DNA of 64,000 bases from Gamsiella multidivaricata (Eukaryota; Mortierellomycota; Mortierellomycetes; Mortierellales; Mortierellaceae). The position numbers and the translations under genes were made by a program. The DNA lies in the NCBI RefSeq assembly GCF_025024155.1, contig NW_026251778.1, forward strand, positions 120,824 to 184,823. The letters run 5' to 3'. Positions 13,609 through 24,611 of the stretch are shown here, in pieces; the stretch's first letter is position 1, and every line of letters begins with the position of its first letter. The notes beneath the pieces were generated by a model that saw nothing but the letters and a program-made list of their open reading frames with translations, ran no database searches and was not told where the DNA came from.

Positions 13609-15322
13609 CTATACTCCAGATCGGAATCGCGACTCGCACAGATAGCTGCCACTTTCGAGGTACTCAGCCCTGGTCACCAGCCGGCTCTTGAACTCGCTTG
13701 CAAACTCGTCCATAGTAGCGAGTCCTTTCGCACCCTTCCATGCGTATCCCAGAGGACTATAAGTGATGAGCATACAAAGAGGTAGAGTGAGTGCACAGAT
13801 CAGCCCACTGGATACAGCGGAGAGGATGAGTGAACTGAAAGGGACACTTACTCTTTATCGACACCGACTCGGACCTCGTATTCGGAGGGCACAAACTGAC
13901 GGAGGTCATGCGTAACTCTTTCCTTGAACCCTGGGAGCTTGGCATTACCGCCGATCAAGACTACATTCGCATAGAGCATGCCTTGGATTTCTACAGTACA
14001 GAAGAACACAAAGTCAATGCACATTCCGACAAAATGGACGGAGCAGAAGTAGTGACATGTTATCATTGAGTACCTTCATCACAAGCCGAAATAGCATCGA
14101 CAATTGCTTCTGGAATGCCGGCTTGCTCCATGCCGATATCCGATGGGTTAAAGAGGATCTCTGGTACTGTGAACCGCTCATTATTCATCGTCAGGATCTG
14201 CTCATCCTCATTCGCATCCGCCATGGCTACATCGCTGTCGTCGGTATCATGTCTTGATCCATCCTCTGGTGCATCTCGATTGTCCTCCTCCTCCACTCCA
14301 TTCTTGTCGTTGTCAACCGCCATGTCATCCTCATTCTTCCGTTTCTTGGGCTTTTTAGCCTTTCCTTTGCCCTTGATATAGCCTGTTTGCTGCATAGAGT
14401 AGTCTGGGAGGACGTAATGCTGGAGGATCTTGTTGGCTCGCGGGGATTTTCTATAAACGCCAAATAGATGGATTGTCAGTACATGAAGCCCATGCAAGTG
14501 CCGTTCCCAGTCATATCTGCAAAATAACATACTTGCAAATGTCCAGTTCTTCCCAAAAGTTGTCAGAGACGTAGCAGCAAGCCTCTTTGACCTCATTCAC
14601 GAGATGGGTTTCGTCCATCATGTTCCAGTATCGAAAGGAGATGATCTCCTTCAAATGGTTTGTGAGCAGCTTCCCGCCGACGTTGATCCTCCTGATGCCC
14701 ACCAGAATCGGCTTACCCTTCCAGAAGGGCACAATGTGCGTGAATGAATATCCAGAGTCCACAATCAAGGCGCAATCGACTCTCTTCTTTCCGCTACTCA
14801 TCCTTTGTCCGTACAGCCGTGGGATTTCGTTGTACATGGCCATCTGTGGAGCGGACATGCGGGTATAGGATTGAAAGCCATATTCCTCAAATACAAGTTG
14901 GTCGTAGGTCGTTGCGATGTTGGGTAGATTCAAGATTGGCTCTGAAATGACCAACGTTGTCGTTGCAGGGTCGCACTACGGAATAAAAGGGAGTGTTGCC
15001 TTAGGATCCGTTGAACCGTTTCTTATCCATGTTCATGACCGATCAGATCTTATACACATACCGGCGTGATCTTTCCTGTGAACAATCTGTCCCAAACTTG
15101 CTTCTCGACATCCCAGCTGGTGAGCAGGCCCTTCTCGAACGGTAACCGGTAGTAAAGACCAGAAAAATCCTTGCAGGTCCCTAGCTGATCTCCCACGAAC
15201 GTTTTCCGTTCCGCCTTGGACCGAGTGATGTTGTTGGGAATCGTCCTATAGGTTTTTTCGTCGGCAAACCCGCACTTTATGGTCGACGCGCCATTGTCGA
15301 CTACGAGTGTCCGCGATGCCAT
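13609..15322 (-). CDS. ARP6: Actin-related protein 6 (SWR1/SRCAP chromatin remodeller subunit)
   Basis: Exons 15322-15062, 14975-14533, 14450-14074, 13990-13852, 13756-13609; 455 aa. The N-terminus TLVVDNGASTIKCGF is the actin-fold phosphate-1 loop. VDSGYSFTHIVP is the phosphate-2 loop, and ERFTVPEILFNPSDIG with VVLIGGNAKLPGFKER matches the ARP6 subfamily. ARP6 is part of the SWR1 complex that deposits H2A.Z (family knowledge). Compared with human ARP6 there is an extra lysine-then-acid-rich insert: KGKGKAKKPKKRKNED, a probable nuclear localisation signal, followed by about 45 mostly acidic residues. I chose the ATG at 15322 because it directly precedes the actin fold; an upstream in-frame extension reads like leader sequence. 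It is divergent from the next gene, whose ATG is 195 bp away. Confidence 0.93.
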
Positions 15323-15517
15323 GGTCGCCTGTATGAATGTCGGTGATGGTGATGGACTTGGGCGCGTTGGAAGCAGAGAGGGGCACAACAAGAGTTAGCA
15401 ATAAGCCACTAGAGGAGAGTGATCACCCTTCTCAGCTCCACCACTCCCTCCTTCTTCCATTGCTCGGATCGATCGACCTCCAGCCAACGACCGACCGCAG
15501 AGGACCTTCAGGAAGCA
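15323..15517. promoter_or_regulatory. Shared bidirectional promoter of ARP6 and the exonuclease-like gene
   Basis: Only 195 bp separate the two start codons, which face away from each other, so the two core promoters must overlap or share elements. I see no clear TATA box. This is inferred from gene layout. Confidence 0.5.
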
Positions 15518-17387
15518 ATGTGGAAGAGAAGCCTTCGGCCTGCACAGCAACTCACGAAGGCACGGACACTCCGGATCCAGTCGTGTTGCCACCAATACCG
15601 GGACCAGCTTATATGTGCTCCGCCCATGACTGTGCGGCATGCCTGGAACTGGGCGAAGATCAAGTCCGATCCCAAGAACCCATTCTTTGCAAAGCGGAGC
15701 ACCAAGAACACACCCCAGACCGCTGTTATCCTCCTGAGCAATGCCGAGATACCAATGCTTCAGATCCGGCCTCCAGTCTTCCTACCCGCGACTAGCGAAC
15801 AAGGTACCGCACTTGGCAGGAACTTTTCTTCGGAAGATGATCAGGTTGTTCTGCCGCATTTGGGATTCTGAGACTGACACGCCTACACTTTATGCCGCAT
15901 TGCCACATAGTTCAACACTCCCTTAACATCCTGCTGTTCATGTCCGACTTTAATATTGAACCACGCCCTCTTGTCTTCAATGCGCTGGCGTGTTCTTCTA
16001 CAGGGCTCATTCATTACATCCAGATCGCCAATGAACATCTCTCCCTTATTATCCCGACATACAATATCTCAAACGGTGGAACCAGCCCGGAGCTGATCCC
16101 AGTACTTTTGAAGACCTTTCTGGAATCCTCAGCATACACAAAAATTGGATTTGGTACCTATGAGGATGTTTTGCGCATCAAGGACCAGTACGGGATCACC
16201 TGTAAGAACATATTCGACATTCACTGGATGGCCAAAGTCATGGGCATTGGATCAGTCAACGTTGGGATGCTGCACAACGTTTTTGGAGACATCCATGACA
16301 ACTATATACCCGGCAGAATCAGCAAGGATGGTCATGTTTCAGAGAAGGAGCAGGAGGGGCAAGTGATCGATCCACGGAGGTGGGATTGGGAGTCCCACGG
16401 CAGCATTGAACTCTCGCGAGAGCTGATCCGGTGTATAGCTCAGGATGCCTTTGTGACCTTGCGCATGTACGACAACATTCAGGAACGGAAGTTCAGACCC
16501 GGATATCAGCCATTATTGACAGATCCACAGGGAATGTCTGCAAAAGCCATGGATTTTCTGTTGACAAGTCTGCCGCGAGGAACTGTACGTTGGATTGAAT
16601 GGACTTTATGAACAGTAACAATACGAGGGAACATTGATCTCACCTATTATCGTTCATTATCTTGAAATAATAGATGATTCCCGTGCGATCTATACACCAT
16701 CTTTTGAAAGGGCCGTTTATGGGCTCTGATATCAATAATGTCGATCGGGACGCCCAGGCATTGGCGCTGGTCAAGCTACTTGTCGACAGGCAAGAACTCA
16801 TCACTGATAAAAATGACACCGCTCCACTCACATTTAAGGACCCCATCGATCTTAGTCGCCGCATTGCATTACCGGGTATCCGCTCCAGTGAAGCTATCCT
16901 TACCAATCCACAAACCAGGAAGATTGCAGCGGAGGTATTCAATTGTAGGGCGGATGAACTGAGGCTGATGCAAGACTCTGATCTGACAAGAAAGCCGGAC
17001 AAGATCCAGGATCTGGAGTGTTTCTTGGGCGTATATGAATGGCTCGATTTTTTACCTGGTGCAGAGCTGGACGAGCCATTGGACAGACGGTTACAGTCTG
17101 GATCGAATGTGTCAGAGGGGTGTGGACGCAAGGAGGCGACCCTATTGGCGCTATTCATGAACTTTGGCACGGTGGCTGACAGAGCCAAGGATCAACCTAC
17201 GGAAACGAAACGATGGGTTGCGCAGAGGATAGAGCGGCTCGTTCAGCAGGGTGCCTTGTTGAGGACTGGTGGACCTCAAGGATTGATTCGAGTCAACCCA
17301 GCTTTGCTTCGGAAGCTCAAGAGGATCGAAACGAATGTGAACCGGCATCACCATGTCGTTGAAAATAAAGCACTCTCAGCCAATTGA
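15518..17387 (+). CDS. DEDD-type 3'-5' exonuclease-like protein with a degenerate active site
   Basis: Exons 15518-15803, 15911-16584, 16674-17387; phases 1 then 0, 557 aa. The ATG at 15518 opens an Arg/Lys/Gln-rich, acid-poor N-terminus (MWKRSLRPAQQLTKARTL) that could be a mitochondrial presequence. Residues about 85-285 resemble the WRN/RNase D exonuclease fold. The first motif reads FNIE, so the usual catalytic Asp is N110, with E112 kept. KIGFGTYED supplies D181 and CIAQDAF supplies D274, with the usual Tyr four residues before replaced by Cys. Loss of one metal ligand suggests reduced or no nuclease activity. The C-terminal half (about 320-557) is unrecognised and charged. The first exon is less certain than the others: without the 15804-15910 intron the reading frame is lost. 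Confidence 0.72.
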
Positions 17388-17865
17388 ACATGCAGTGTCT
17401 TTGAGTGTTGTATTTCTGCTTGCTTGGGGAACTACAGTGTGATCGCACACTGCTCCGATGAGCTGGAGAAATGAATCAGCGAGAGGTGTTGAATCCTATG
17501 GAGATCAGTGACCCGTTTTTTTTTTTTTGTTTTGTAAAGAAATGTAGAGCGAGCTGGGATGCTGTGATCCCGTTCACCGCCAGAGGCAGAGCATGTTATG
17601 TACCAACACGACGTCTTTCAATGGGCGTGCTCAGTGCTCGAAGTTGTCTTTGCAATCATATCCAATATCGAATGATCATGGAGGCGACCATCGTGTTCTA
17701 CTTGATGCAGTTGTTTGAAGGGAAAAAAAAAAAAAAGACAGACACGGAAGGCCTTTTATGCGCGGAAATGAATGACTCACGTTTTTTGGGAGACCAAGCT
17801 CGCCTCGAGCGGAGTTGCAGAGCTACATCCAAAATCCAGCTAAAGAACAAACATTTTCTTTGGTT

Positions 17866-18862
17866 TAAGAAAGCAACCTCGTCTTCTTCGATCTCCATAT
17901 CATGATCCATCCTGACGAATTTGACTTCCAGTCCCAGCTTTTCAATCCCTTTAGCAAACTGTCTCGGTGCATCAAGGTGCGCAAGATGTTTGAGGCCGTC
18001 CACAGTCTCTGACAGAGTATCGATTCTAAAGCGTAAAACCCTGCCACGGATATACAGATTGTAACCGGTTCATAGGTTCCAGAACCGCGACAATGGTACG
18101 TCTCTCACATACCCAGGTCCCATCCCTCTAGCGAGAGCGGTGCTGTCCTCTCATAGTCCCTCTAGGCGGGTGCGATCAAGGATTGCTTCGATACTGACGC
18201 AGGAACGCCGATAATGCTTCTATGTTCTGGTTGGTCCACAGGGGATGGTATACATCTAGCCGCTGTAGACGCGAGAATCGATATTCTGACTGAATGAGAT
18301 CGTTCTGCGCTGAGACGGATAAGTATTACCTTGATATCGCCTCTGGGGTATGAGTCGCGGGCGCAAAACGGATAAGATAATGGGTCGCACTGGTTCCTTA
18401 ATCAATCGGAGTACCCCCATAGACCTTCATACTCGGTAATAAAGTATTGGTATCGCTCTAATTGATCCTGATAAACGATAGGTGGTCAAAGAAGGGTGGC
18501 AGTTCTATAGTGGACGTCTCGTAGAGATTGCTGATGAGTAGCTGTTGTTTTCCACAGCAACTGAACAGCAGCCGCAACAATGCACAATGGCGCTCGATGG
18601 CCTCTTCTTCGGTCACTGTGAAGCGCTGGTGGAGTGCGAGGATTAGGTTGCGGTAGAGAATGGGCGCAGCATAATAGAACCATTTCTTGCTGAGACGCAG
18701 CAGCATAGGAAGGGTACTTAGGGGTAAAAACTGCACAATGCGGCGGAGGCACAGGCCCGGTACGATGTCCGTCGGTTCTTGAACAGATTCGGCCAGAGGC
18801 GGGAAGATATGAGGCGCACTGGACCTTGAAGCTCTATCATCGCAGGGTCCTCTCAATGACAT
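17866..18862 (-). pseudogene. Decayed F-box/leucine-rich protein gene
   Basis: An open segment (18862 down to about 18458) contains LRRIVQFLPLSTLPMLL then KKWFYYAAPILYRN, which fits an F-box domain. The frame then ends. A second coding-like segment on the same strand, about 18056 down to 17866, reads YIRGRVLRFRIDTLSET then VDGLKHLAHLDAPRQFA, typical of C-terminal parts of large fungal F-box families. Between them are stop codons and at least one frame change: near 18065 the preceding similarity continues in another frame. No set of splice sites I tried rejoins the parts. I read this as a pseudogene; a badly misassembled gene is possible. The 17388-17865 stretch shows nothing else. Confidence 0.5.
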
Positions 18863-19015
18863 ATCACGTGCAACTGTAAAGGTGACGTGAAAGGCAGTCA
18901 CCAGGATCTTGGTAAACACGGCAGCAGGTTGATGGGCGGCAATAATCTCCCCCGGCTTCAGCTAATCCTCACTCAACCCACTTGCTTACCCCATCCCTAA
19001 CACAAACAAGCAACC

Positions 19016-19766
19016 ATGGCCCAAAACTTTGATGAAGCTGCTCAGCGTGAGCTCTCCAAGTTCCTCGAGGCCGAGCAGGCCAAGGCCCGTCTCCAGCAGT
19101 CCATTCACACCTTCTGCGATCTTGCCTTTGACAAGTGTGTCACCAAGATTGGTATGTCGACCACTGCGCTGCTGTTTACCACGGTGGAAAGCTGTACAGG
19201 AAAGACCAGCACTCGGTGTTGAGAGGAAGACGACTCAGTGATTCGTGGATTATTGACGCAGGATTTACAAGAGACAGGAATGCTATCCAAAAGAGCCGGA
19301 CGAGCCATGACAGTTACAGCGCTGCCGGTTAGCTCCAGCGTATGATTCACGCATTATACAGGAGGACCGCAACCGCCTTCAATAGTTGGCATAAGGGTTT
19401 TGCCCAAGATCGAATACGGAAATCGCAGCGATCTTATTGAAGAAATATGGGAGCTCTACCGCCACCTTGTGTGCTTCCGCAATCTGACAAGGATATTCTG
19501 CCCTGTTTTATTACAATTGCATTTTTAGGCAACAAGTTGGACCGTTCAGAGGAGGCCTGCCTGGCTAACACTGTCGATCGGTAGGTTGACAACCGCTTTT
19601 TCTCTGCTCCGAAGGGCTTTAGACCGACAGGCTTCGGCTAGGTTGTTTAGGTAGACCGGCTGAAGCTGACCATTTACTGTCTTTTTTTCCCCATTTGCGC
19701 AATAGCTTCCTCGACACCAGCTTGTTCATTGTGAGACGTCTGGAGGAGACCAAGGGCTCCATGTAA
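19016..19766 (+). CDS. TIM8: Mitochondrial intermembrane-space chaperone Tim8
   Basis: Exons 19016-19151, 19529-19580, 19706-19766; phases 1 and 2 join correctly, 82 aa, the normal small-Tim length. The sequence LSKFLEAEQAKARLQQ, then the first cysteine motif, then LDRSEEACLANTVDRFLDTS, is the Tim8 family pattern. Tim8-Tim13 hexamers escort hydrophobic precursors such as Tim23 across the intermembrane space (family knowledge). The twin CX3C motifs are altered: position 37 is Ala (AFDKC) and position 60 is Thr (CLANT), leaving C41 and C56; a third cysteine sits at 34. The first intron is long (377 bp). The start is the first ATG, with context accATGg. Confidence 0.92.
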
Positions 19767-20223
19767 AGGAGTGGAAGATACAAGCATCATTCTTCAACTC
19801 GACCCAGCGTCATTGCGACGCTACACTTGATTTTTAGACGTGCACGCTCTGTTTTTTAACATTCCTCACTTCTTATCCATCGAGCCTCCTTTTATTGTAA
19901 TAAAGCCTGGGAGGTTTTTTTTGCTGCCGTACCTCAACGAATATGTTCTATTACTGGCTGCAAATCCAAGGCTAGAGGACAGAGAAGAAGCGAAAGATTG
20001 GTTATCTAGATGTGCCTTTGAATGCGCTGTGCATGTATGCCCCTTCTTCTTGGCCCACGGTGGATCGCTCATCTTTGTGTCACAACTGAAGCCCAAAATG
20101 AGAGCCGATGTTGCGCAGGGGAAAGGACTGGACCGGACCCCCTTGTGAACCCAGGCTAAATAGCTAACTCGTTTAATCGAGTCCTTCCTGTCTTCCCCAT
20201 CGTTTTGCATTCACTCAACATCA

Positions 20224-20280
<57 letters not shown>

Positions 20281-20326
20281 TAGCACCCACTCCAACTAGC
20301 ACTCACGTCCGACTCTCTACCTAATC
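19767..20326. other. Intergenic region and LRRC40-like leader
   Basis: Between the TIM8 stop and the next ATG. An open frame at 19840-20148 has no recognisable motif and I do not count it as a gene. The right end is the pyrimidine repeat at 20227-20276, just ahead of the next start codon. Confidence 0.5.
20227..20276 (+). repeat. (TC)25 microsatellite in the 5' leader of the LRRC40-like gene
   Basis: Twenty-five TC units end 50 bases before the start codon at 20327. Pyrimidine tracts just upstream of the transcript start or inside leaders are common in fungi; the exact count is likely polymorphic. Confidence 0.95.
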
Positions 20327-22702
20327 ATGTCAAGACCCTCAGTGCGCGAAACCATCGCCGCTGCTAGAGCGCGATTGGCTCAGGAACAGGCAAAAACTAA
20401 AACAATCCGCGGCGGTGGAGACGATGAGCGACAGGCCTTTGTCAGCTCTGGCGTCCCAGGCGTCAGGAAGACCGCCCCTCCCCCAAGGCGCCAGACAGAC
20501 GTCGAGATCCTTGGACACACCCAAAAGTCTATCAAGAGCCTTATCGCCAATGCCAAAGGGAGCGGTATGTGCCAGGGATTGGTGGCCAACTACTATTTCT
20601 TGCAGTAACCTGACCTGTCGCCACACTTTGGTTCGCTCTCTTGGTTTCTTCTAGGCATAATGAACATCTCCAGCCGCGAACTGACTGCGGTCCCTCTGGA
20701 GATCTGGAACATGTACCATGTCGATCCAGACAAGGTTGTCGTCGACTTCAACTCGAGCAGCAGCGCATGGTACGATGCTGCCGATCTCACGCGTTTCATT
20801 GCAGCTGACAACAAAATCACGTTCATCGATTCCAGGATTCAGGAATTCGGCACCCTGGTCGCTGTGGACGTAAGGGCTTGTTATAGCGCGTATTCACCGT
20901 TCATAAGATCGCGCGTTAGTACTAACCATGTGCCTTTACATGTCTAATAGCTGCGAAGCAACGAACTGACAACACTCCCCGAGGAATTTGGAGAGCTGAA
21001 GCGCTTGGTCAATCTCAACCTCTCGTCCAACAAGTTTGCAGAGATCCCCCCTGTCGTTTTCACTCTTGTGGCCTTGCTCGACCTGCAGCTCGCCAACAAT
21101 CAGCTCTCTGGACCATTGAATCCAGCCATCGGCAGTCTTTCCAAGCTTGAGTCCCTCGAGCTCTCCGGCAACAACCTAACCGCACTTCCACAGGAGCTAT
21201 CGCAATTGAAGGCTATGCGCAAGCTGAACCTGTCCAAGAACAAGATCGAGGAACTACCCGTCAGCATTCTTGCGCAAATGCCGAAGTTGACAGAACTGGA
21301 GATCTCGGACAACAAACTCGAATGCCTTTTCAGTGGTCTCGCCCAGTGGAGCTTGGAGGGAGAGGAAGCGTTTGTTCTGCCGTCTCTTGTCAGACTGGAT
21401 GCCAGAACCACAGGAATTCAGAGAATCACTGACTTGGAAAGCGGCACAGATGGCTTGTCCAAGCCCAAGATCCAGCTCCCAGCGGTCAAGGAGCTGATGC
21501 TATCCCACAACAACTTGAGCAGCCTTGAGAATATTTTATTCGCCACCCCTCAGCTTTATTATCTGGATTTGCGCCACAACAGATTCTCGACCATTCCGAC
21601 AGGCGTACTGGAGCTCTCGAATCTGCGCAACCTTGATATGGCTAGCAACGGAATGGAACATATGCCGTCAGAGCTTGGAAACATGTTCGACCTCACTACA
21701 TTTGTCTGGGAAGGCAATCCTATTCGGAACTTGCCTCGGACTGTCACCAGCACTGAGGCTCTTATGAAATTGCTGCGACGTCGTCAGGAGACCGATGTTC
21801 CATCGCCAGGTAAATTGACATCCATGGCTTGGTTCTGCTGTGTACCGCTTGCTTACTCGAGGTTCTGATGAATGTTTTATTCCACGCCCTAATTAGTTGA
21901 TATTTCCCGTGTAGAGGCGCTCAGCATCTCCGCAGGTGCAGAGAGCTCTATCCCCTCATCATCCGCGGCACCAATGTTTCCTACTCATAATGGCCCCGTT
22001 GCCGGCCGTTCAGCCTCTTTCTCAGCTCGTACAACGCCAGAGGCTGATGCTTCATCTAAGAAGCCTTCCAGTGCAGTCAATAACCTGAATCTCGCCAAGA
22101 AAGGCCTTAAGGAGGTCTCGAAGGAAGAGATTCTGGAGGCGTGCTTGAACCCGCAAAGTGCTATCCTCGATTCGAACGCGCTGGTGGCCTTCCCCGTGGC
22201 ACTGCATGAGGCCGTTGGAGCAACTCTCATCCAGATCAGCATCCAACGCAACAAGATTCCAGAGTTCCCATTCACGCTGTCCTTCCCGTTCCTGGCGTCG
22301 ATTAATTTGTCGGAGAACGCTATTACTACCCTGGATACAATTAGTGCGGAGGCCGCAGAGGATGTCGGACTCAACAATTATCCAAATCTCAATGAGCTCA
22401 ACTTGACAGGCAATCGACTAACAGAGCTCCCGGTCTGGCTGCCCAAGGCATTCCCGAGGCTGAAGACCTTGAACGCGAGTCGGAACAAGATCACTGCGAT
22501 TGAACCCAAGTCACTGGAGGGCTTGATTGTTGTCGATCTCTCGGGCAATGAGATCGGATCCCTTCCTCCGCTCCTGGGCAACATTAGGAGCATCAAGTCA
22601 ATAATGCTCGATGGAAATCTGTTCAGAGTGCCACGACGACAGATCATGGATCAGGGAACGGAAGCCGTCATGGAGTATCTCCGCGGGCGAATTCCTGTAT
22701 AA
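20327..22702 (+). CDS. Leucine-rich-repeat protein, LRRC40-like
   Basis: Exons 20327-20564, 20655-20869, 20951-21809, 21897-22702; 705 aa, all junctions in phase. After a short basic N-terminus, at least eight LxxLxLxxNxL leucine-rich repeats run from about residue 150 to 390 (for example LVNLNLSSNKFAEIP, LESLELSGNNLTALP). A Ser/Pro-rich linker follows, then further repeats from about 500 to the end (LNELNLTGNRLTELP). The order, length and C-terminal signature DQGTEAVMEYLRGRIP match LRRC40, a conserved protein of poorly known function, probably a protein-interaction scaffold. No signal peptide or membrane segment is visible, so a soluble location is expected. It carries the (TC)25 repeat in its leader. 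Confidence 0.88.
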
Positions 22703-23534
22703 TGCAACATGCTGCTGAAATGATAGCTAATTACCGACAGGCCATTGCTTAACATATATCGCTGAAATAAAGGAGCACAGCGCCACACCCCTCCACGAGT
22801 TTGATCCGGCCATGGATGATTCGATGGGGCTCAACAGATTGTTGGTGTGCTCATTGGACTACATGCATAGTTTGCGTTCAACATGTTGTACATGTTTCAT
22901 TCATTACTTCGCGTCCGCATAAACCCTTCATTTTCCAGGTTCGTATACGTCGACAGTGCATGTCATTCCCTTGCAAACAATACTTTGTCTGCATAGAGGT
23001 CTCTAGTATTTTAGAAATATCTGACTATCGTTAGACCATCGTTAGGCCGTCGTTAGGTCACTGTTAGGTTAGTCTGTTTACACCAAGACATGTAGGGCAT
23101 AGGCGCCTTTAATGGCTTGCCTTGACGACAGACTGATCAGCGACTATTTTCCTTTTCATAAACAAGGGACGCTTGTAGTATGAAGGTCATCTTTGATTCA
23201 AAGAATGAACTTGGGGATAGGAAGTAATGACATCGAGTGCGTGATTTCGTGTTATTAGTGACCATCAGTGTAGATAACCGCCCAAGCAACGAGTAGCCGC
23301 GTTTGACACGTCCATTCTGATTGATCCGCTTCTCGGTTATTGAACCACGACGCGTTCAAACAGGACGTGTACGCGCTTTGAGTACGATCGCATGTGCATC
23401 AGATTATCGGATGAAGTAACCCGACGACAGTACACACAAGTAATGGTGTCTCTTCCGGTTCTCTTTTTATTTAATGGTGCAGGAGGAAATATACAACATA
23501 GAGGGGCAGCATCAAGCTGATCTATGGATCCCTT
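22703..23534. other. Intergenic space between two convergent genes
   Basis: I see no gene. It contains a degenerate 11-bp tandem repeat at 23027-23070. The rest should be the 3' untranslated regions of the LRRC40-like gene and the Mpv17 gene. Confidence 0.5.
23027..23070 (+). repeat. Four tandem copies of a degenerate 11-bp GTTAGG-containing unit
   Basis: The units are ATCGTTAGACC, ATCGTTAGGCC, GTCGTTAGGTC and ACTGTTAGGTT, head to tail without gaps. Each contains GTTAG, and three contain GTTAGG. Confidence 0.8.
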
Positions 23535-24611
23535 TTACAGCTCATCGCGGGCACGCCTCTCAGCATCACGCAACTGCTGCTGCTCCCGCTTCATCTGCGC
23601 CAGACGGGCCTTCTTAATCGTCGTGTTGACATATGTTCCGAAGGTAAAGGCGACCAAGTTGAAGAAAGGCACCCAAACGTTGGGTGGCAAGAACTTTTGC
23701 GCAAACGCCATCGAAAGAGGCGACAGCATCCATGATGTCTTCATCATTGGCAGGTATCCCTGCTTGAACGCGGCCTTGATCTGGCCCGTGGTCCTGGCAC
23801 CAGCGAAGAGGGCCATGGCCAAGATGTAGGCTAGTATAGGTGGCAGAAAAGAAAAAGAAAAAGGATTTATAGATTTAGCAACATAATCGTTTGGGTAGAA
23901 GAATAGCCGGACAAGCGGAGCAAATCAAGGAGATAAACCTTACTGGCGTTCTGGATGGGGGAGGTGATGAGCTGGGTGCTCAGGATCTGGGCGACCTTCC
24001 ACTTGGCGCCCTCCTTGCCCAAGAAGCGCTTGGTCACCAACTCGAACAGCGTGTGGGCCAATGGACCGCTGACCAAGAGACCTATTCATTATCGACACCG
24101 GGTTCAGATTGAATATCATTAGCCATTTTCTTCCCTGAGCAATGGAGGTGCTGCTAATGTCCTGAGGATATAATAAGGTGCGAGCCCGGCACGGAGGATT
24201 GTATTTCTAGGGGCATCCTTTCGTCCACCGCGTTCCTGAATGCGTCTCGATAGAGTGGTCTGCTATGTTTTCCAATGCAGGTCGAGGTTCCGAAAAAGAG
24301 CATTCCACCATGGTCCTCATCATTCCGTAGTCGCAGAGTGTGAGAAAAACAAATGAGGAGGAATTGCAATATATACCATAGAGAGCCATTTGAACCACGC
24401 GCTTGTTGATGCCGAGAATGAAGTCGCCTGGGTTCTTGGACTTTGGCATGCCTGAGAGCTTGGTGGCGGTGATCTCCTGCAGGCCCGAGAGGGTGCCGGA
24501 GGTCAGGGCCTTGGTGCGGAGGGGGTTCGCCGCGAGCTCCGTCAGGTATGAGGCCAAGAGGGTCGAGGCGAAGGAGGGCTGGGGGGCGGGGACGATGGCG
24601 ATGACGGTCAT
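23535..24611 (-). CDS. Mpv17/PMP22 family membrane protein
   Basis: Exons 24611-24377, 24081-23944, 23830-23535; 222 aa. The order matches the family: an N-terminal stretch with a first hydrophobic segment, GLLVSGPLAHTLFELV, then KTSWMLSPLSMAF and FLPPNVWVPFFNLVAFTFGT, the C-terminal signature of Mpv17/PMP22 proteins. Relatives (Mpv17/Sym1, PXMP2) are small four-helix channels of the inner mitochondrial or peroxisomal membrane. Which location applies here cannot be read from sequence. The C-terminus is a charged helix ending in ARRARDEL; the last four residues, RDEL, resemble an ER-retrieval signal. The ATG at 24611 begins the conserved part. Confidence 0.88.

Noticed and set aside
15741..15926. 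Frame with TPTLYAALPHS ahead of the exonuclease domain
   Set aside because: It needs a frameshift to join; the 15804-15910 intron joins the other frame cleanly without one.
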